A stretch of DNA of 64,000 nt, from NCBI RefSeq assembly GCF_041080675.1, contig NZ_CP163520.1, positions 2,046,001 to 2,110,000 on the forward strand, written 5' to 3'. This document shows positions 7,892-16,659 of the stretch, one piece after another. Position numbers and translations under genes: made by a program. The DNA comes from Streptomyces sp. cg36 (GTDB taxonomy: Bacteria; Actinomycetota; Actinomycetes; Streptomycetales; Streptomycetaceae). How positions within the stretch are numbered: the first letter of the stretch is position 1; every line of letters starts with the position of its first letter. The notes under the pieces are model-generated. The model searched no databases. It had not been told where the DNA came from and saw only the letters and a list, made by a program, of their open reading frames with translations.

Positions 7892-9810
7892 CCAGTTTCG
7901 CCGAGCGCAACGGCACTTCACGCCGGGCCATCAACGCCAAGAAGCGACAGAGCCGCCGCCCCAGCCGCATCGGCGCGGTGGCCGGCGCCACTCCCAAGCC
8001 GGACCGGGTCAAGGACGAGGACGCGGGCTTCCCGACCCTCCTCAAGCGCGCCTGGGAGCGGGCCGTGGACGCCCCCGACCTGCGCGGCGCGGTCGAGATC
8101 CTGCTGACCCTGGACGGCCACGTCCCCGCCGACGTCCAGCTGCGCGCGCTGCGCACCGCCGACGAGGCCGCGCTGAAGGTGCTCTGCGGCATCTCCTGGC
8201 GCGAGCAGGACCTGCCCGCCCCGGCCCGCGACGAACGGGCGCGCCCCGCGTTCCTGGGCGAGCTGGGCCTGACCACCACCGGGCGCATCGTCGTCCGCGT
8301 CCCCTCGCAGGGCCCGCTCGCCGACGAGGAGACCCTGGTCGACGGCGTCATCGACGTGCCGTGGTCCGCCCAGGACCTGCTGGACTACGAGAGCGAGGTC
8401 GACCGCGCGGCCACCCGCTACGCCGACCAGGTCGTCGACTGCCGCCAGTGGCTGGCGGCGCTCGGCACCCAGGCCCGCGACGAACTCCTGGAGACCGTGC
8501 GGGAGTCGGCGCTGCGCACCGCGCCCTTCGTCCTCCACCAGGAGGGGAAGCTCTACACCAACTTCCGCGAGGGCAACAACCTCATCGGCAAGACCCTCTG
8601 GGCGGGCCACCCCGGCGAGACGTTCAGCAGCCTGCTCGGCGTCCCCATGGAGGACTGGTCCGACCACGACGCGATGCTGGTGGTCTGCCTCACCCTGCTG
8701 GTGCGCTCGGCGGGCGCCGGGCGGATCGAGGAGGCCAACGGCACCCAGCTGACCCTGGACCACCTCGCGTACATGCTGGAGCGCACCCGCCTCAACTACA
8801 ACGCGGTGCCCGGCGGCGAGCCCGTCCCGGCCGCGCCCGCGCACCGGGTGGAGGCCCTCAACGCCCTCGCGGTCGCCCTGCGCGAGCGCCGGATGGGGCA
8901 CGTGCTGCCCAACGCCCAGCTCTACCGCGAGATCCACGGCGCCCTGATGCACAAGATCGAGCGGCTGGCCGGTCCCTACGGCGAGGCGTCCCAGCGGCGC
9001 GAGGCCGAGCTGGCCGCGCGGCTGAGCGACCGGCTGCCGGTCTCCGGCGCCACCTTCGCCGAGCTCGGCGAGAGCCTCACCGCCGCCCCCGAGTGGCTCG
9101 CCCGGCCGTACGGCGAGTTCGGCACGGGTCTGGAAGCGCTGGTGTACGAGACGGTGGCGGGCGCGGCCGAGGTGTTCGAGGCCGACTTCGCCATGAGCCG
9201 CGGGATGCGTTCGATCCCCGAACTCATGCGCGCGCTGCGGGAGCAGGCGTACACCGAGATCACCAAGTGGGACATCACCGACTTCTTCTGCTGTGTGGTG
9301 CCGGCCCCCGCGGCCAAGCGCTACTTCGAGGACTCGGTGCTCCAACTGGCCGACACCGCCTGGGCGATGTCGTCGCGGATGCAGTACAACTCCTGGCACT
9401 TCATCGCCGGCAACCTGCCCAAGGTGCCCGCGGTCGTGGAGCGCGACCACTTCATCCCGCCGACCATCCCCGACGTCGCCTTCTACTCCGACCAGCACCA
9501 CCACGGCCATGTCGCGGCCAAGGTGCGCTTCAGCATCCGCAGCCCGCAGTCCGTCGAGGTCATGGGCCAGAAGTTCAACGGGTTCATGGACCTGCGGCTG
9601 CTGCGCTGCGAGGGCGCCCCGTTCGACGAGTCGGACCTGCTCGCCGCGCACCGCACCTCGGGGTTCATCGCCGGCGCCATGAGCGCCGCCGCGGCGCTGG
9701 TCGCCGGGGGCGAGGACATCGAGGTCACCGCCTTCGACTCCGAATGGCACCTCAAGTCGGTCCAGGCCGCGGCGGCGGCGAGCGCCAAGCAGCCGCAGCA
9801 GGTTCCGTGA
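7888..9810 (+). CDS. Conserved cassette protein of unknown function; candidate N-N bond-forming component
   Basis: A 640-residue protein I cannot assign to a named enzyme family. It has a strongly basic N-terminus (residues about 10-35), no signal peptide, no membrane helix and no Walker or Rossmann glycine motif. Notable stretches are LYTNFREGNNLIGKTLW near residue 220, an aromatic and Cys-rich DITDFFCCVVP near 465, and a histidine cluster DQHHHGH (H537-539, H541) in the C-terminal quarter. The ATG overlaps the ferredoxin stop, which fixes the start and implies a stoichiometric partnership. The four downstream genes have defined steps in acetyl- and glutamyl-hydrazine assembly. This protein and the ferredoxin are left for the unassigned step, coupling nitrite nitrogen to aspartate nitrogen. 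That role is inference. Confidence 0.75.
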   Translation: MTSFAERNGTSRRAINAKKRQSRRPSRIGAVAGATPKPDRVKDEDAGFPTLLKRAWERAVDAPDLRGAVEILLTLDGHVPADVQLRALRTADEAALKVLCGISWREQDLPAPARDERARPAFLGELGLTTTGRIVVRVPSQGPLADEETLVDGVIDVPWSAQDLLDYESEVDRAATRYADQVVDCRQWLAALGTQARDELLETVRESALRTAPFVLHQEGKLYTNFREGNNLIGKTLWAGHPGETFSSLLGVPMEDWSDHDAMLVVCLTLLVRSAGAGRIEEANGTQLTLDHLAYMLERTRLNYNAVPGGEPVPAAPAHRVEALNALAVALRERRMGHVLPNAQLYREIHGALMHKIERLAGPYGEASQRREAELAARLSDRLPVSGATFAELGESLTAAPEWLARPYGEFGTGLEALVYETVAGAAEVFEADFAMSRGMRSIPELMRALREQAYTEITKWDITDFFCCVVPAPAAKRYFEDSVLQLADTAWAMSSRMQYNSWHFIAGNLPKVPAVVERDHFIPPTIPDVAFYSDQHHHGHVAAKVRFSIRSPQSVEVMGQKFNGFMDLRLLRCEGAPFDESDLLAAHRTSGFIAGAMSAAAALVAGGEDIEVTAFDSEWHLKSVQAAAAASAKQPQQVP

Positions 9811-9843
9811 CCGGCGGCCCGACCGCCCTTCCAAGGAGATCCG

Positions 9844-11223
9844 TTGACCTCCATCGGTGACATACGCGAGCGCCTCCTGCGGGGCGAGACCACCGCGGCC
9901 GAGCACGTCCAGTCGGTCCTCACCGCGATCCAGAAGACCGACATCGAGCTCGGGGCCTTCGTCTCGGTCGCGGGTGACGAGGCGGTGCGCGAGGCCGAGC
10001 TGGCCGACGCCCGCATCCGCGCCGAGGGGCGGGCGGCGTTCGAGCGGCAGCCGCTGCTCGGGGTCACGGTCTCGGTGAAGGACCTCATCCAGACCGGGGA
10101 CCTGCCGACCTCGCGCGGTTCCCTGCTGGAGAACCGGCGGCCCCGCGCCGACGCCCCCTCGGTGGCGCGGCTGCGGGCCGCCGGCGCCATCGTGGTCGGC
10201 AAGACCACCACCTCGGAGTACGGCTGGAGCGCCTCCACCGTGAGCCGGGTGGCGCCGCCCACCCGCAACCCCTGGGACCTGGAGCTCACCGCGGGCGGCT
10301 CCAGCGGCGGCGCCGCGGCGGCCGTCGCGGCCGGGCTCGGCGAGGGCGCGCTGGGCACCGACGGCGCGGGCTCGATCCGCATCCCGTCGGCGTTCTGCGG
10401 CGTCGTCGGCTACAAGCCGTCGTTCGCCAAGGTGCCCTACGTGCCCGCCTGCGCCGACCGGCTCTCCCACCAGGGCCCGATCGCCCGGTCCGTGGCGGAC
10501 GTCGTCGAGCTCGCCTCGGTGATCACCGGCGGCCACCCGGGCGACCCGGACTCGCTGCTCGGCGCGGTCGAGGTGGCCCGCGAGCCGGGCTCGCTGCGGA
10601 TCGGCTGGATCGAGTTCCCGGGCACCTCCCCGGAGATCCGCCGGGTCACCGAGGGCGCCATCCCGGTGCTGACCGCGCAGGGCCACCGGGTGGAGCGCAT
10701 CGAGGTGCCGTTCCGCGACCCGTACCCGGCGCTCGTCGACATCCTCGCCGCCAGCGACGCCGCCTCCACCTCGCCCGCCGACGAGGAGTGGTGCGACCCG
10801 GGCCGCCTCGCCGTCGTCCGCCACGGGCGCACGCTGAGCGGCGCGACGGTGATGCGGGCGGAGGAGGTGCGGATCGCGCTGCGCACCACCCTGCACGAGA
10901 TCTTCGACCGGTACGACCTGCTGGCCATGGCCACCGTGCCGATCGAGCCCTTCGATCCGCACGCGATCGGCCCGGAGTGGGCGAGCCGTCCGGACGACCT
11001 GCTCTGGCTGGCGTGGACACCGGCCGCCCATCCCTTCAATATGACTGGCCAGCCGGCCGTTTCGCTCCCGGCCGGACTCACCCGCGCCGGCCTCCCGGTG
11101 GGGCTCCAGCTCGTGGGCCCCTTCGGCGCGGACGATCTGGTCCTGTCAGCCGCAAGCCGCCTTGAGGCGGACCTCGGGCCTCTGCCGGCCGCACCGGACC
11201 GAGTAACCGAAAGGATCCTGTAA
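9844..11223 (+). CDS. Amidase-signature hydrolase (glutamyl-acetylhydrazine deacetylase candidate)
   Basis: A 459-residue amidase-signature enzyme with the full Ser-cisSer-Lys triad: K79 in SVKD, S153 in GGSSGG and S177 in GAGSIRIP. The 24-residue spacing between the two serines is the family norm. The TTG start is fixed by AAGGAG seven bases upstream. In the kinamycin/fosfazinomycin scheme the amidase removes the acetyl group from glutamyl-acetylhydrazine to leave glutamylhydrazine, the carrier form. The gene is 33 bases after the unknown protein and 3 bases before the ligase. The substrate assignment is from context; the sequence alone says amidase. Confidence 0.88.
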   Translation: MTSIGDIRERLLRGETTAAEHVQSVLTAIQKTDIELGAFVSVAGDEAVREAELADARIRAEGRAAFERQPLLGVTVSVKDLIQTGDLPTSRGSLLENRRPRADAPSVARLRAAGAIVVGKTTTSEYGWSASTVSRVAPPTRNPWDLELTAGGSSGGAAAAVAAGLGEGALGTDGAGSIRIPSAFCGVVGYKPSFAKVPYVPACADRLSHQGPIARSVADVVELASVITGGHPGDPDSLLGAVEVAREPGSLRIGWIEFPGTSPEIRRVTEGAIPVLTAQGHRVERIEVPFRDPYPALVDILAASDAASTSPADEEWCDPGRLAVVRHGRTLSGATVMRAEEVRIALRTTLHEIFDRYDLLAMATVPIEPFDPHAIGPEWASRPDDLLWLAWTPAAHPFNMTGQPAVSLPAGLTRAGLPVGLQLVGPFGADDLVLSAASRLEADLGPLPAAPDRVTERIL

Positions 11224-11226
11224 CCC

Positions 11227-12720
11227 ATGTTCTCCCGGTCGTGGTCCAGCCCCTTCTCCGAGGTGGGCGGCGTTGGACGTCCCGCGTTCGTCACCGAGTT
11301 CGGCCTGTGGACCGACGAACAGGCCGCCGCTGCCGAGCAGATCGAGGCGTCGCTGGACGAGATCGACCTCGTCCGGCTGGCGTTCGGCGATCCGCACGGT
11401 CTGGTCCGGTCCAAGACGCTGACGGCGGACGCGTTCCGCTCGGTCCTGCGCAACGGCATGGACTTCAGCTCGGGCCCCTTCATCTTCGACACCGGCCACG
11501 CCGCCGCCCTCGACTACCTCTCCGACCCCGGCGTCGGGGTCGACGAGATCGCGGGCGCGGGCAGCTTCGTGCTGGTGCCGGACCCGCTGACCTTCCAGGT
11601 GCTCCCCCACGAGGGCCCGCGCACAGCGTGGGTGCTCGGCGACGAGTACCTGCGCGACGGCTCCCCGCACCCGCTCTCCGCGCGCAACGTGCTGCGCCAG
11701 GTCGTCGCCCAGTACGCGGCCCGCGACCTGAAGCCGGTGCTGGGCCTGGAGGTCGAGTGGTACCTGACCCGCCGGCTGCCCGGCCCGCCCGGGAACGCGG
11801 GCAACGGCTTCGGCCTCCAGGGCGCGGCCCCGCGGGTCGAGGCGATGAACTCGGGCTACCAGTTCAACCTCGACTCCAACTACGACTCGGTGGCGCAGTT
11901 CACCAGCCCGCTGGCGGTGCAGCTGCTCGGCCTCGGGCTGCCGCTGCGCTCGATCGAGCACGAGTCGGGCCCGGGCCAGATCGAGACCACCTTCAACCCG
12001 ATGCACGCGCTGGACACCGCCGACGCGATGCTGCTGTTCCGCACCCTGGTCAAGCAGTTGGCCACCCGGCAGGGCTACCACGCCACCTTCATGTCGCTGC
12101 CCCGCGTCGACAGCTTCGACCCGAGCGGCTGGCACATGCACCAGTCGGTGATGGACGCCAGGACGGGCCGCAACATCTTCGCGGGCGCCGACGGCGCCGT
12201 CTCCGACGAGGCCAAGGCGTACATCGACGGCCTGCTGGGCCGGGCCCGCGACCTGTGCATGCTCTCGGTCCCGACCATCAACGGCTACCGCCGCCTCGGC
12301 ACCGACTTCTCGCTCTCCCCGACCCGGGTCGGCTGGAGCTACGAGAACCGCAGCGTGATGATCCGGGTGGTCGGCAGCGACGCCGCGACCCATCTGGAGA
12401 ACCGGGTGGGCGAGCCCACCGCCAACCCGTACCTGGCCATCGCCGCCCAGCTGTCGGCCGGGTTCGAGGGCCTCACCGCGGGCGCGGCGCCGGCCGAGGG
12501 CGAGCAGGCGTACGGCACGCTGCCGCAGTCGCTCGCCGAGGCGCTGGAGACATTCCGGGCCGGGCGGGCCGCCGAGCTGCTCGGCAAGCCGCTGGCGGAC
12601 ACCCTGGCCATGATGAAGGCCAGCGAGGTCGCCCGCTTCGAGGCGTGGCGCGCCCAGGAGCGGCCCGCCGACGGCGAGGTCACCGAGTGGGAGCAGCGCG
12701 AATACTTCGAGGCGTTCTGA
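11227..12720 (+). CDS. Glutamine-synthetase-fold ligase (glutamate-acetylhydrazine ligase candidate)
   Basis: A 497-residue member of the glutamine synthetase superfamily (GlnT/PuuA-like type III architecture). The N-terminal beta-grasp contains VRLAFGDPHGLVRSK. The catalytic domain holds LEVEWYL (metal-binding glutamates), GPGQIETTFNP and SGWHMHQSV (ATP-binding His). ENRSVMIRV and ENRVGEPTANPYL match the arginine and late metal-site motifs. In the hydrazine pathway this enzyme joins acetylhydrazine to the gamma-carboxyl of glutamate using ATP. The adenylylation-loop tyrosine of housekeeping GlnA was not recognised. Its place between amidase and lyase argues against primary nitrogen metabolism. 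Confidence 0.88.
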   Translation: MFSRSWSSPFSEVGGVGRPAFVTEFGLWTDEQAAAAEQIEASLDEIDLVRLAFGDPHGLVRSKTLTADAFRSVLRNGMDFSSGPFIFDTGHAAALDYLSDPGVGVDEIAGAGSFVLVPDPLTFQVLPHEGPRTAWVLGDEYLRDGSPHPLSARNVLRQVVAQYAARDLKPVLGLEVEWYLTRRLPGPPGNAGNGFGLQGAAPRVEAMNSGYQFNLDSNYDSVAQFTSPLAVQLLGLGLPLRSIEHESGPGQIETTFNPMHALDTADAMLLFRTLVKQLATRQGYHATFMSLPRVDSFDPSGWHMHQSVMDARTGRNIFAGADGAVSDEAKAYIDGLLGRARDLCMLSVPTINGYRRLGTDFSLSPTRVGWSYENRSVMIRVVGSDAATHLENRVGEPTANPYLAIAAQLSAGFEGLTAGAAPAEGEQAYGTLPQSLAEALETFRAGRAAELLGKPLADTLAMMKASEVARFEAWRAQERPADGEVTEWEQREYFEAF

Positions 12721-12772
12721 TGCCCCGTACCGACCGACTTCCGACCCGTACACCCTGGGGGTGCTGGCCCAA

Positions 12773-14059
12773 ATGATTCCCCGCTATACCCTGCCCGCGA
12801 TGGCGGACATCTTCTCGGACCAGGCGCGTTACGAGACCTGGGTCCGGGTGGAGATCCTCGCCTCCGAGGCCCAGGTGCGCCTGGGCCGGGTGCCCGAGGA
12901 CGCCGTCGAGGACATGCGGCGGGCCAAGGTGCCGACCCCGGAGCGGGTGCAGGAGATCGAGCGGGAGCGGGACCACGAAGTGCTCTCGTTCCTCGCCGCC
13001 TACTGCGAGGACATCCCCGACGAGTCGGCCCGCTGGGTCCACCTCGGCATGACCAGCTACGACCTGGTCGACACCTCCCTCGGCCACAACCTGGCCCGCG
13101 GCACCGACCTGGTCCTGGCGGCCGGCACGGAGCTGCGCCGGGTGCTGGTCGACCGGGCGCTGGAGCACTGGGACACGGTGATCGTCGGCCGCACCCACGG
13201 CATCCACGCCGAGCCGACCTCCTTCGGCCACAAGCTGGCGCAGTTCGCGTTCTCCGTGGACCGCTCGCTCACCCGCCTCAAGGCGGCCCGCAAGGCCGTG
13301 GCGGTGGGCACCATCTCCGGCTCGGTCGGCACCTACGCGCTGATCGACCCCTCGGTCGAGGCGTACGTCTGCGAGGAGCTGGGCCTCGGGGTGGAGCCGG
13401 CGCCCAGCCAGGTCGTCGCCCGCGACCGGCACGCCCAGCTGCTCCAGGCCATCGCGCTGCTCGGCGCGAGCATCGAGCAGGTGGCCCTGGAGCTGCGGCT
13501 GCTGCAGCGCACCGAGGTCCGCGAGGTGGAGGAGCAGCGCACCTCGGCGTACCAGGGCTCCAGCGCCATGCCGCACAAGCGGAACCCGACCACCAGCGAG
13601 CGGCTGAACGGTCTGGCGCGGCTGCTGCGCGGCTACGCGGCGACCGCCCTGGAGAACGTGGCGCTGTGGCACGAGCGGGACCTGGCCCACCAGTCGGTGG
13701 AGCGGGTGATCCTGCCGGACGCGCTGGCGGTCGGCCACTTCCAGGCGACCATGGCGACCCAGCTGGTGCGCGACCTCAAGGTGTTCCCGGAGCGGATGCG
13801 CGAGGGCATCGACCGGACCGACGGCCTGGTCTACAGCTCGGCCGTCCTCGCCGACCTGCTGGCGGACGGGGTGGAGCGGGAGAAGGCGTACCGCGCCGTC
13901 CAGGCCGCCGCGAACCGTACCCTCGCGAGCGGCGAGCACTTCGGGGACACGCTGCGGCAGGAGGGCATGGACATCGGCCAGCTCCGCCCGGAGCGTTTCC
14001 TCGTCAACCACGGTGTGATTCTCGATCGATTGGAGCAGCTTCGTGACCTGGCAGATTGA
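12773..14059 (+). CDS. Adenylosuccinate-lyase-family enzyme (N-acetylhydrazinosuccinate lyase candidate)
   Basis: A 428-residue fumarase/aspartase superfamily lyase. The start MIPRYTLPAMADIF matches the PurB N-terminus, so I prefer ATG 12773 to the GTG at 12761. Family motifs are in order: TSYDLVDT, GRTHGIHAEPTSFGHK (catalytic His), and SSAMPHKRNP, the flexible signature loop with the catalytic Ser. In the hydrazine pathway the enzyme splits N-acetylhydrazinosuccinate into acetylhydrazine and fumarate, the same beta-elimination PurB performs. The gene begins 52 bases after the ligase and overlaps the acetyltransferase by 17 bases. A purine role is possible but unlikely in this operon. Confidence 0.88.
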   Translation: MIPRYTLPAMADIFSDQARYETWVRVEILASEAQVRLGRVPEDAVEDMRRAKVPTPERVQEIERERDHEVLSFLAAYCEDIPDESARWVHLGMTSYDLVDTSLGHNLARGTDLVLAAGTELRRVLVDRALEHWDTVIVGRTHGIHAEPTSFGHKLAQFAFSVDRSLTRLKAARKAVAVGTISGSVGTYALIDPSVEAYVCEELGLGVEPAPSQVVARDRHAQLLQAIALLGASIEQVALELRLLQRTEVREVEEQRTSAYQGSSAMPHKRNPTTSERLNGLARLLRGYAATALENVALWHERDLAHQSVERVILPDALAVGHFQATMATQLVRDLKVFPERMREGIDRTDGLVYSSAVLADLLADGVEREKAYRAVQAAANRTLASGEHFGDTLRQEGMDIGQLRPERFLVNHGVILDRLEQLRDLAD

Positions 14060-14444
14060 GCGTGTGAACGGTGCCGACCTGGATCTGGAGGAGGTCCTGG
14101 ACGTCTACCGCTCCTCCGGGCTCGGTGAGCGCCGCCCCATCGAGGACGTGGACCGGTTCGCCGAGATGGTGCGCAACGCCAATCTGGTGGTCGTGGCCCG
14201 TGCGGAGGGCCGGCTGATCGGCATCGCCCGCAGCATCTCCGACTTCAGCTACGCGACGTACCTCTCCGACATCGCGGTCAGCGGCGACTACCAGCGCTCC
14301 GGCATCGGCCGCGCGCTGATCGACGCCACGCAGAAGGAGGCCCCGCGGGCGAAGGTCATCCTGCTGTCGGCGCCGGCCGCCGTGGAGTACTACCCGCACA
14401 TCGGCTTCACCCAGCACAACTCCGCCTGGGTCCTCAACCCGTAG
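14043..14444 (+). CDS. GNAT N-acetyltransferase (hydrazinosuccinate acetyltransferase candidate)
   Basis: A 133-residue GNAT-fold protein. The acetyl-CoA loop is GDYQRSGIGRALI (Q/RxxGxG/A) after strand YLSDIAVS, and the C-terminal YYPHIGF motif is common in this group. The GTG start has GGAG seven bases upstream inside the end of the lyase gene, so translation is coupled. In the pathway this enzyme acetylates hydrazinosuccinate before elimination, protecting the terminal nitrogen. It is the last gene of the operon; two strong hairpins follow. Confidence 0.88.
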   Translation: MTWQIERVNGADLDLEEVLDVYRSSGLGERRPIEDVDRFAEMVRNANLVVVARAEGRLIGIARSISDFSYATYLSDIAVSGDYQRSGIGRALIDATQKEAPRAKVILLSAPAAVEYYPHIGFTQHNSAWVLNP

Positions 14445-14468
14445 GCGTACGGCGCACGTTGCGCACTA

Positions 14469-14507
14469 GGGCCCCCGCGACCGGACGACCGGCCGCGGGG
14501 GCCCTTT
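14469..14507 (+). terminator. Rho-independent-like terminator of the hydrazine operon
   Basis: GGGCCCCCGCG pairs with CGCGGGGGCCC (11 bases), with an inner CCGG/CCGG helix and a TTT run directly after, 25 bases past the last stop. Confidence 0.85.
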
Positions 14508-14636
14508 CGCCGTGCCCGGGTGCCCGGGAACGCCTGCCCGGCCGCACGGAAAGGTGTGCCCGGGTGTGCGGGTCGCGGTGTTGCACGCAATGGAAATTCC
14601 GGGGAATTTCTGCTAGGGGGCGCGGCAGAACATGCG

Positions 14637-14677
14637 CCGGGGCCCGCGGGGTATCAGCAATACCCCGCGGGCCCCGG
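14637..14677. terminator. Perfect 18-base stem between convergent units
   Basis: Bases 14637-14654 pair perfectly with 14660-14677 around a CAGCA loop. It lies between the hydrazine operon (+) and the regulator gene (-) and probably stops both. The remaining 14508-14636 and 14678-14798 hold no gene that I can support. Confidence 0.8.
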
Positions 14678-14798
14678 AAGAAAACCCGTCCCGCTCTTGC
14701 CTTTCCTTAATGCTCTGTGTCACCAAAGAATTCTTCGGCAATATGACGGGTGTTCAACTTGTTTTCCCCTTGCCGTATCCGGCCGGGCGGGCCGAATT

Positions 14799-15599
14799 TC
14801 ACCCGTTGCCGAGCTTGAAACCGACCCCGCGCACGGTAATGATCCAGCCGCTGTCACCCAGCTTGCCGCGCAGACTGCTGACATGGGTGTCGACGGTCCG
14901 CCGCGACCATGAGTCGCCCCAGACCTGCTGGAGCAGCCGCTTTCGCGGAATGACCGTGTCCGGATGGGACGCCAGGAGGCAGAGCAGATCGAATTCCTTG
15001 CGGGTCAGCCCGACCTCGCGGCCGTCCAGGCTCACCTCGCGGGAGCTCACGTCAATGCGCAGCCGCCCGTGCAAGATCTCTCTGGCAACGGGCGGCTGGA
15101 AGCGCGCTCGACGCATGACGGCCTCGATGCGTGCCATTAATTCCCGGAAGCCGTACGGCTTGACGACATAGTCGTCGGCACCCGCCTGTAGGCCGAGGAC
15201 GCAGTCGAGCTCGGAGCCGCGGGCGGTCACGATGATGACCGGGATGCCGCTGACCGAGCGGATGGCCCGGCACACCTCAAGACCGTCCAGGTCCGGAAGC
15301 TCCAGGTCCAGCAGGACGAGATCGACGTCTTCGTAGGCCTGCAACGCGGTGCTGCCGCTCTTGACGCCGATGGCTTCGTGGCCGTGCCTGCGCAGCCGGC
15401 ACACCAGGGACTCCGCGCCGTCGACGTCGCTGTCGACCACGAGGATCCGCCGGCCCCTGGAGAGACCGGCCACCCTGCGTACCGCTTCCGACACGCCCTC
15501 TTCGATCAGGTGTGGTCCGCCCGGACCACGCTGGACAGGTATATGAGGCTCCAGCACTGCCTCTGACGAACTCTGAGTCATGCCTCCCCCGCGAGTCAT
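14799..15599 (-). CDS. Atypical OmpR-family response regulator (JadR1-like pathway activator)
   Basis: A 266-residue regulator with a receiver domain (residues about 50-165) and an OmpR-type winged helix (about 170-262; SREVSLDGREVGLTRKEFDLL, then RRTVDTHVSSLRGKL). The phospho-acceptor Asp (LLDLELPDLDG), Thr (VTAR) and Lys (VKPYGF) are present. The acidic pair at the end of strand 1 reads Asp-Ser (LVVDSD), losing one metal-binding acid. Such atypical regulators, JadR1 being the model, respond to the end product rather than to a kinase; no kinase gene is nearby. A TTA leucine codon at 15138-15140 makes translation dependent on bldA tRNA. The ATG at 15599 follows GGGGGAGGG; a GTG at 15650 and an ATG at 15581 are alternatives. 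Confidence 0.85.
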   Translation of the reverse strand: MTRGGGMTQSSSEAVLEPHIPVQRGPGGPHLIEEGVSEAVRRVAGLSRGRRILVVDSDVDGAESLVCRLRRHGHEAIGVKSGSTALQAYEDVDLVLLDLELPDLDGLEVCRAIRSVSGIPVIIVTARGSELDCVLGLQAGADDYVVKPYGFRELMARIEAVMRRARFQPPVAREILHGRLRIDVSSREVSLDGREVGLTRKEFDLLCLLASHPDTVIPRKRLLQQVWGDSWSRRTVDTHVSSLRGKLGDSGWIITVRGVGFKLGNG

Positions 15600-16197
15600 G
15601 TCCCTCCCCCATCTGAGTGAGTCCAATATGAGATCCGATCCGGATCTCACCGCCGAACACCGATGAACCTACAGACCGCTGCTACGGAATTCAAAGAGGT
15701 TCGAGCAAATAACAAATAAACTGTGTCGGTTATTGAGCGAGATCGGACGGGCAGCCTGCTCGTTTCCCTACGTGATCACGGCCGGAAGCCCTCGTCAACC
15801 AGTGCGCCGCCATGCGGAAGCGGAACACCGTACGACCGCCGATTCAACCAAGCGTAACTCGCTCCGACTTGCATAATCCGGCCATCTTGGCGCAGCTCTG
15901 ACGTTGATAGAGCCATGACATGACGTTCGCCACATCGGCCTGGAGGTTTGCGGAATTCAGGCAGATCTGCTGACAGCAAGTTAAATAACAGGTGTCCAAG
16001 TGACGTCATTGTGGCCAGTGGCTTGAATTCGCCGGTACTGCGTCTCAGTCGGGAGCGGCTCGCGCGTCCCAGCGCTCCCTGTGATCGGGCTGTAGCTTGC
16101 AGTACGGCAACACCTGCATGACGAAGACCCCCATTCACCGCACAGAATGGTCGTCCGGCAGAGCACGTGTCAAGTAAAGTCCGGCGGCCCTGAACAG
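15600..16197. other. Gene-free, A/T-richer control region of the pathway regulator
   Basis: About 600 bases without a supportable gene, visibly richer in A/T than the flanks. Open frames crossing it are short or antisense with poor codon bias. It must contain the regulator promoter. One small inverted repeat, AATAAC (15708-15713) with GTTATT (15729-15734), lies about 110 bases ahead of the regulator start. No transposase remnant or tRNA was seen. Confidence 0.45.
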
Positions 16198-16249
16198 CCG
16201 CGCACCCCGTGCGAAGCGACCACTCGGGGCGCTCGCACGGGGTGCGCGG
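16198..16249. terminator. Terminator of the PKS-carboxylase operon
   Basis: Perfect 17-base stem (16198-16214 with 16233-16249) and an 18-base loop, about 70 bases past the stop of the carboxylase epsilon gene. Confidence 0.75.
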
Positions 16250-16320
16250 CGGTACGGTCGGCCGGGGCCCGGCCCGCACGGGAATTGACGGTTCGTCACA
16301 TGCGAACGGGTCGCGGAATG

Positions 16321-16620
16321 TCAGGCGAGCACCGGCCCGCCCGCCCGCCAGGTGCGCGGCCCGTCGAAGCCCGGCGCCCGCTCGGTGCGGCGCCAGCTCG
16401 CGGAGCGGCGCTGGCGCGGGATCATCACCCGGGCCGCCTCGGCCCGGGCCTCGATGGCGGAGAAGTGGGCGAAGAACAGCGCGGCCAGCGCCGCCAGTTC
16501 CTCCGGGTCGGGGTTGCCGCGCTCGACTCTCAGCAGCTCGCGGCAGTGTTCGAGGGTCATCTTCTCGGCGGGCTCGGCCGCCTCGGCGGCGGGCCCGGTG
16601 ATCTGGGTCATCTCGCTCAT
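16321..16620 (-). CDS. Acyl-CoA carboxylase epsilon subunit
   Basis: A 99-residue small protein with the core of actinobacterial AccE/PccE: VERGNPDPEELAALAAL near residue 35, and a Trp-containing C-terminal segment. The epsilon subunit stabilises the alpha6-beta6 biotin carboxylase complex. The ATG at 16620 has AGAGAGG eight bases upstream; a GTG at 16629 is closer to that site and less likely. It lies 40 bases after the beta subunit, and the pair would feed malonyl-CoA to the polyketide synthase. The biotin-carrying alpha subunit is not in the window and must come from elsewhere. Confidence 0.85.
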   Translation of the reverse strand: MSEMTQITGPAAEAAEPAEKMTLEHCRELLRVERGNPDPEELAALAALFFAHFSAIEARAEAARVMIPRQRRSASWRRTERAPGFDGPRTWRAGGPVLA

Positions 16621-16659
16621 GTCGGTCACCTCTCTGCGGAAGACGGGCGGAAGTCGGGC

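Noticed and set aside
7918..11031. 1037-codon open frame antisense to the hydrazine cassette
   Set aside because: Composition is Gly, Arg, Ala and His repeats without domains. The plus-strand genes have clear motifs and coupled starts.
11227..14059. Glutamine synthetase and adenylosuccinate lyase as housekeeping GlnA and PurB
   Set aside because: They are packed in an operon with amidase, GNAT and ferredoxin in the known hydrazine-cassette order. Housekeeping copies normally stand elsewhere.
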